NCBI RefSeq assembly: GCF_024171945.1
Contig: NZ_JAMTCR010000005.1
Span: forward strand, 620,001-684,000
Length of the DNA: 64,000 nucleotides
Direction of reading: 5' to 3'
DNA from: Actinokineospora globicatena
Lineage (GTDB): Bacteria > Actinomycetota > Actinomycetes > Mycobacteriales > Pseudonocardiaceae
Within the stretch, counting starts at the first letter, position 1. Every line of letters starts with the position of its first letter. The notes below the pieces were generated by a model, which saw only the letters and a program-made list of their open reading frames with translations, had not been told where the DNA came from and did not search any database. Shown in pieces: positions 61,980 through 64,000 of this stretch. A program made the position numbers and the translations under genes.

Positions 61980-63404
61980 ATGCCCAACCGCCGTCAGGTC
62001 CTGACCCTAGGTGCCGCGATCGTCGCCTTCGACGCGCTCGGCGTGGGGTGGGTGACCCAGGCCCAGGCCGACACCGGTGCGAAGGGCTTACCCGTGCCGC
62101 GCCTGGACGGTGAGCTCGTCACCGATGTCGCCGCGCTCGCCGAGGCCGCCGACGACTACGGCCAGATCGCGCACCGCCGCCCGCGCGCGGTGCTGCGGCC
62201 GGGGTCGGTGTCCGACGTGGTGAAGGTCGTGCGGTTCGCCGCCGAGCACGGGATCCCGGTGGCGGCGCGCGGCCAGGGGCACTCGACGTTCGGGCAGGCG
62301 CAGGCGCCCGGCGGGGTCGTCATCGACTCCCGGACCCTGGCGACGGTGCACCGGGTGTCGGCGCGGGGCGTCGTGGTCGACGCTGGTGCCACCTGGGGCG
62401 AGGTGACCAAGGCAGCGCTAGCGGGCGGGTTGACCCCGCCGGTGGCGACCGACTACCTGGGACTGTCGGTGGGCGGCACGCTGTCGGTCGGCGGGATCGG
62501 TGGCGCTACCTCGCGGCACGGGCTGGTGGTCGACACCGTGCGGGAACTGGAGGTCGTGACCGGCGACGGCAGGCTGGTTCGGTGTTCGCCGACGGTCGAA
62601 CGCGAGCTGTTCGACGCCGTGCTCGGTGGGCTGGGGCAGTACGGGGTGATCGTCCGCGCGACCCTGGACCTGGTGCCCGCTTCCACCACCGCCCGGATCT
62701 ACCACCTCACCTACCCGGATCTCCGCTCTATGACTGCCGCACAGCGGATCGCGCTCGCGGACGGCCGGTTCGACTACCTGGAGGGACAGGTGGTGTGGTC
62801 CGGGACCGGGTGGAGCTACCTGTTGGAGGGCGGCGTCTACCACTCCGCGAGCGCACCTGATGACAGGGCTGTCGTGCGCGGTCTGCCTGCTGCCGCCAAG
62901 ACGGAGATCACGGCCATGCCGTACTTCGACTGGCTCAACCGGGTCTACGCGGTTGTCGAGCAGTTGCGGCCGTTGAAGTTCCCCAACCCGTGGCTCAACC
63001 TCTTCCTGCCTGACCGCGCGACCGACTCTTACATCGAGAAGCTGCTCGCGACTCTTACCCCTGCCGACACCGGTGGTGGTCCGATCCTGCTGTACCCGTT
63101 CACCCGCAGGCGTCTCACGCGTCCCATGGTGTCGGTGCCGGACAGCCCTGTCGTGTTCATCTTGTCCATCCTGCGGATGGTGGCCCCACCCGACGAGGCC
63201 GTGGTCCGGAAGCTGTTGGTGGACAACCGGTCGGCCTACGACAAGGCGGTGGCCGTGGGTGGCACCCAGTACCCGATCGGTTCCATCCCGAGCAGGCCGG
63301 GGGACTGGCAGCGCCACTACGGCTCCGCTTACGGCCGTGTCCACCGGTTGAAGAACCGGTTCGACCCGCGCGGCATCCTCGCGCCGGAGCAGGGGATCTT
63401 CTAG
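61980..63404 (+). CDS. Exported FAD-binding oxidoreductase, cytokinin dehydrogenase-like
   Basis: A 474-aa flavoenzyme of the PCMH/VAO class. The N-terminus has a twin-arginine pattern (NRRQVLTLGAAIVAF), so Tat export is likely. The FAD domain has RPGSVSDVVKVVRFAAEHGI and ARGQGHSTFGQAQ, where His101 sits at the position covalently bound to FAD in plant and Rhodococcus cytokinin dehydrogenases (GxGHS). The C-terminal NPWLNLFLPDRATDSYIEKL and FDPRGILAPEQGIF are also CKX-like. Substrate is inferred only. ATG 61980 follows GAGGAG. Its TAG stop shares CTAG with the convergent symporter gene. Confidence 0.85.
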   Translation: MPNRRQVLTLGAAIVAFDALGVGWVTQAQADTGAKGLPVPRLDGELVTDVAALAEAADDYGQIAHRRPRAVLRPGSVSDVVKVVRFAAEHGIPVAARGQGHSTFGQAQAPGGVVIDSRTLATVHRVSARGVVVDAGATWGEVTKAALAGGLTPPVATDYLGLSVGGTLSVGGIGGATSRHGLVVDTVRELEVVTGDGRLVRCSPTVERELFDAVLGGLGQYGVIVRATLDLVPASTTARIYHLTYPDLRSMTAAQRIALADGRFDYLEGQVVWSGTGWSYLLEGGVYHSASAPDDRAVVRGLPAAAKTEITAMPYFDWLNRVYAVVEQLRPLKFPNPWLNLFLPDRATDSYIEKLLATLTPADTGGGPILLYPFTRRRLTRPMVSVPDSPVVFILSILRMVAPPDEAVVRKLLVDNRSAYDKAVAVGGTQYPIGSIPSRPGDWQRHYGSAYGRVHRLKNRFDPRGILAPEQGIF

Positions 63405-64000
63405 GTAGTGCTGGGCGTGCGGTGGCGCAGGGAGAGCAATCCGCCCACTACGAGCGTCACCGCCACCCCCAGCGGCGTGTACCAGGGGAACGCGAGTGCC
63501 ACGGAGTCCCCGCGCGCCTTGGCGAAGTCGATGCCGAGGAAGTGGCCGGTGGCCTTGCTGAACTTCATCCCGAGGATCACGAACGCCATCACGGCGACCG
63601 TCACCAAGAACGCGACGATCGCGTCCACCTGCCGGGCCTGCTTCGCCACTAGCCCCAAGACGAACGCACCGAGCAACGCGCCGTAGGTGTAACCGGTGAT
63701 CGCTAGCGCTGTCTCGACGATCGGGTTCTTGGTCGTGGTGAACATCGACGCGAACACGATAAGCGAGCCCGCCCAGACGATCGTCCACAGTCGACCCGCT
63801 CGCAGGGCCTCGGCGTCGGTCAGCTCCCTGCGGATCACCCGCTGGTAGATGTCGGTGACCGTCGACGAGGCCAGCGCGCCCAACGACGAACTCAGCGCGG
63901 CCGCGAGGATGCCCGCGATGACGAACCCGGACAGGCCGCTGGGCAGTTCGGTCACGATGAACGACGCGAACAGCTCGTCGGCCGCCGTCAGCCCCAGCTC
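63401..64000 (-). CDS. Sodium/solute symporter (SSS family), C-terminal part
   Basis: Truncated by the window end: the frame is open through 64000, so only the last about 199 residues are visible. There are five hydrophobic segments, including FVIAGILAAALSSSLGALAS with the conserved sodium-site serines of SSS proteins, followed by YQRVIRRELTDAEALRAGRL. GTG 63955 is not the start, since coding sequence continues upstream (ELGLTAADELFASFIVTEL). The substrate cannot be told. It is convergent with and overlaps the oxidoreductase gene by 4 bases. Confidence 0.85.
   Translation of the reverse strand, partial: ELGLTAADELFASFIVTELPSGLSGFVIAGILAAALSSSLGALASSTVTDIYQRVIRRELTDAEALRAGRLWTIVWAGSLIVFASMFTTTKNPIVETALAITGYTYGALLGAFVLGLVAKQARQVDAIVAFLVTVAVMAFVILGMKFSKATGHFLGIDFAKARGDSVALAFPWYTPLGVAVTLVVGGLLSLRHRTPSTT

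Overview
The window is high-GC actinobacterial chromosome. GTG and TTG starts are common, 4-base stop/start overlaps are frequent, and the order of housekeeping genes (tRNA-Gln/tRNA-Glu, IclR regulator, leuCD, hupB, mutT1, ppk, cofC, gpsA, ddl, thiL, ung, recG, DAK2 gene, rpmB, pyc, rsmD, coaD, sepIVA-like, yceD, rpmF, rnc, mutM, acyP, smc) follows the block known from Mycobacterium tuberculosis around Rv2920c-Rv2992c. The accessory genes between these anchors, together with the F420 gene cofC, the HelD-type ATPase and the large LuxR regulator, suggest a member of the Pseudonocardiales (Actinokineospora/Saccharothrix-like). That placement is inference; no rRNA is present.

Layout. 0-5.5 kb: HAD phosphatase, two tRNA genes, a palindromic repeat, a divergent IclR regulator, leuCD and hupB. 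5.7-12.6 kb: polyphosphate/Nudix genes, cofC, plsC, gpsA and a Cys/Met PLP enzyme. 12.6-14.8 kb: a SigK/RskA-type sigma/anti-sigma pair flanked by cysteine-metabolism genes. 14.8-25.7 kb: flavin protein/MocR pair, ddl, DUF3515, an AsnC-like protein, thiL, GNAT, ung, recG, DAK2 protein and rpmB. 25.8-33.5 kb: an accessory envelope/export region with a long coiled-coil protein, a translationally coupled operon of DUF6230/DUF6114-type proteins, a signal peptidase I, a divergent S8 protease and a secreted discoidin-like protein. 33.6-42.3 kb: pyruvate carboxylase, a LuxR ATPase regulator, a second copy of the palindromic repeat and HelD. 42.5-48 kb: rsmD, coaD, GNAT, a secreted RNase Sa-like ribonuclease, a SepIVA-like protein, yceD-rpmF-rnc-mutM. 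48-54.4 kb: PadR/HAAS pair, an orphan KdpE-like regulator, a CAP-domain protein, a Thr-rich membrane protein and a secreted phosphodiesterase. 54.5-64 kb: acyP, an ECF sigma/ZAS anti-sigma pair, smc, a small membrane protein, GNAT, a Tat-exported flavin oxidoreductase resembling cytokinin dehydrogenase, and a truncated sodium/solute symporter.

The most unusual signal is non-coding. Two copies of a 133-149 bp long-range palindrome (1371-1519 and 39868-40000) lie in opposite orientations about 38 kb apart. Each has arms of about 32 bp, and the outermost bases differ between copies yet remain paired within each copy. Next to the second copy, and again at 48083-48110, is a pair of TTGTCCACA motifs (actinobacterial DnaA-box consensus) at exactly the same 19-base spacing. 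Among the proteins, the DUF6230/DUF6114 operon is the best candidate for an undescribed system. The S8 protease has lost its oxyanion-hole asparagine, and the RNase Sa homologue has no visible inhibitor gene beside it.

All calls rest on reading motifs and family resemblance by eye; no database search was run. Start codons were chosen by Shine-Dalgarno position, family N-terminus and overlap with neighbours, and alternatives are noted where doubtful.
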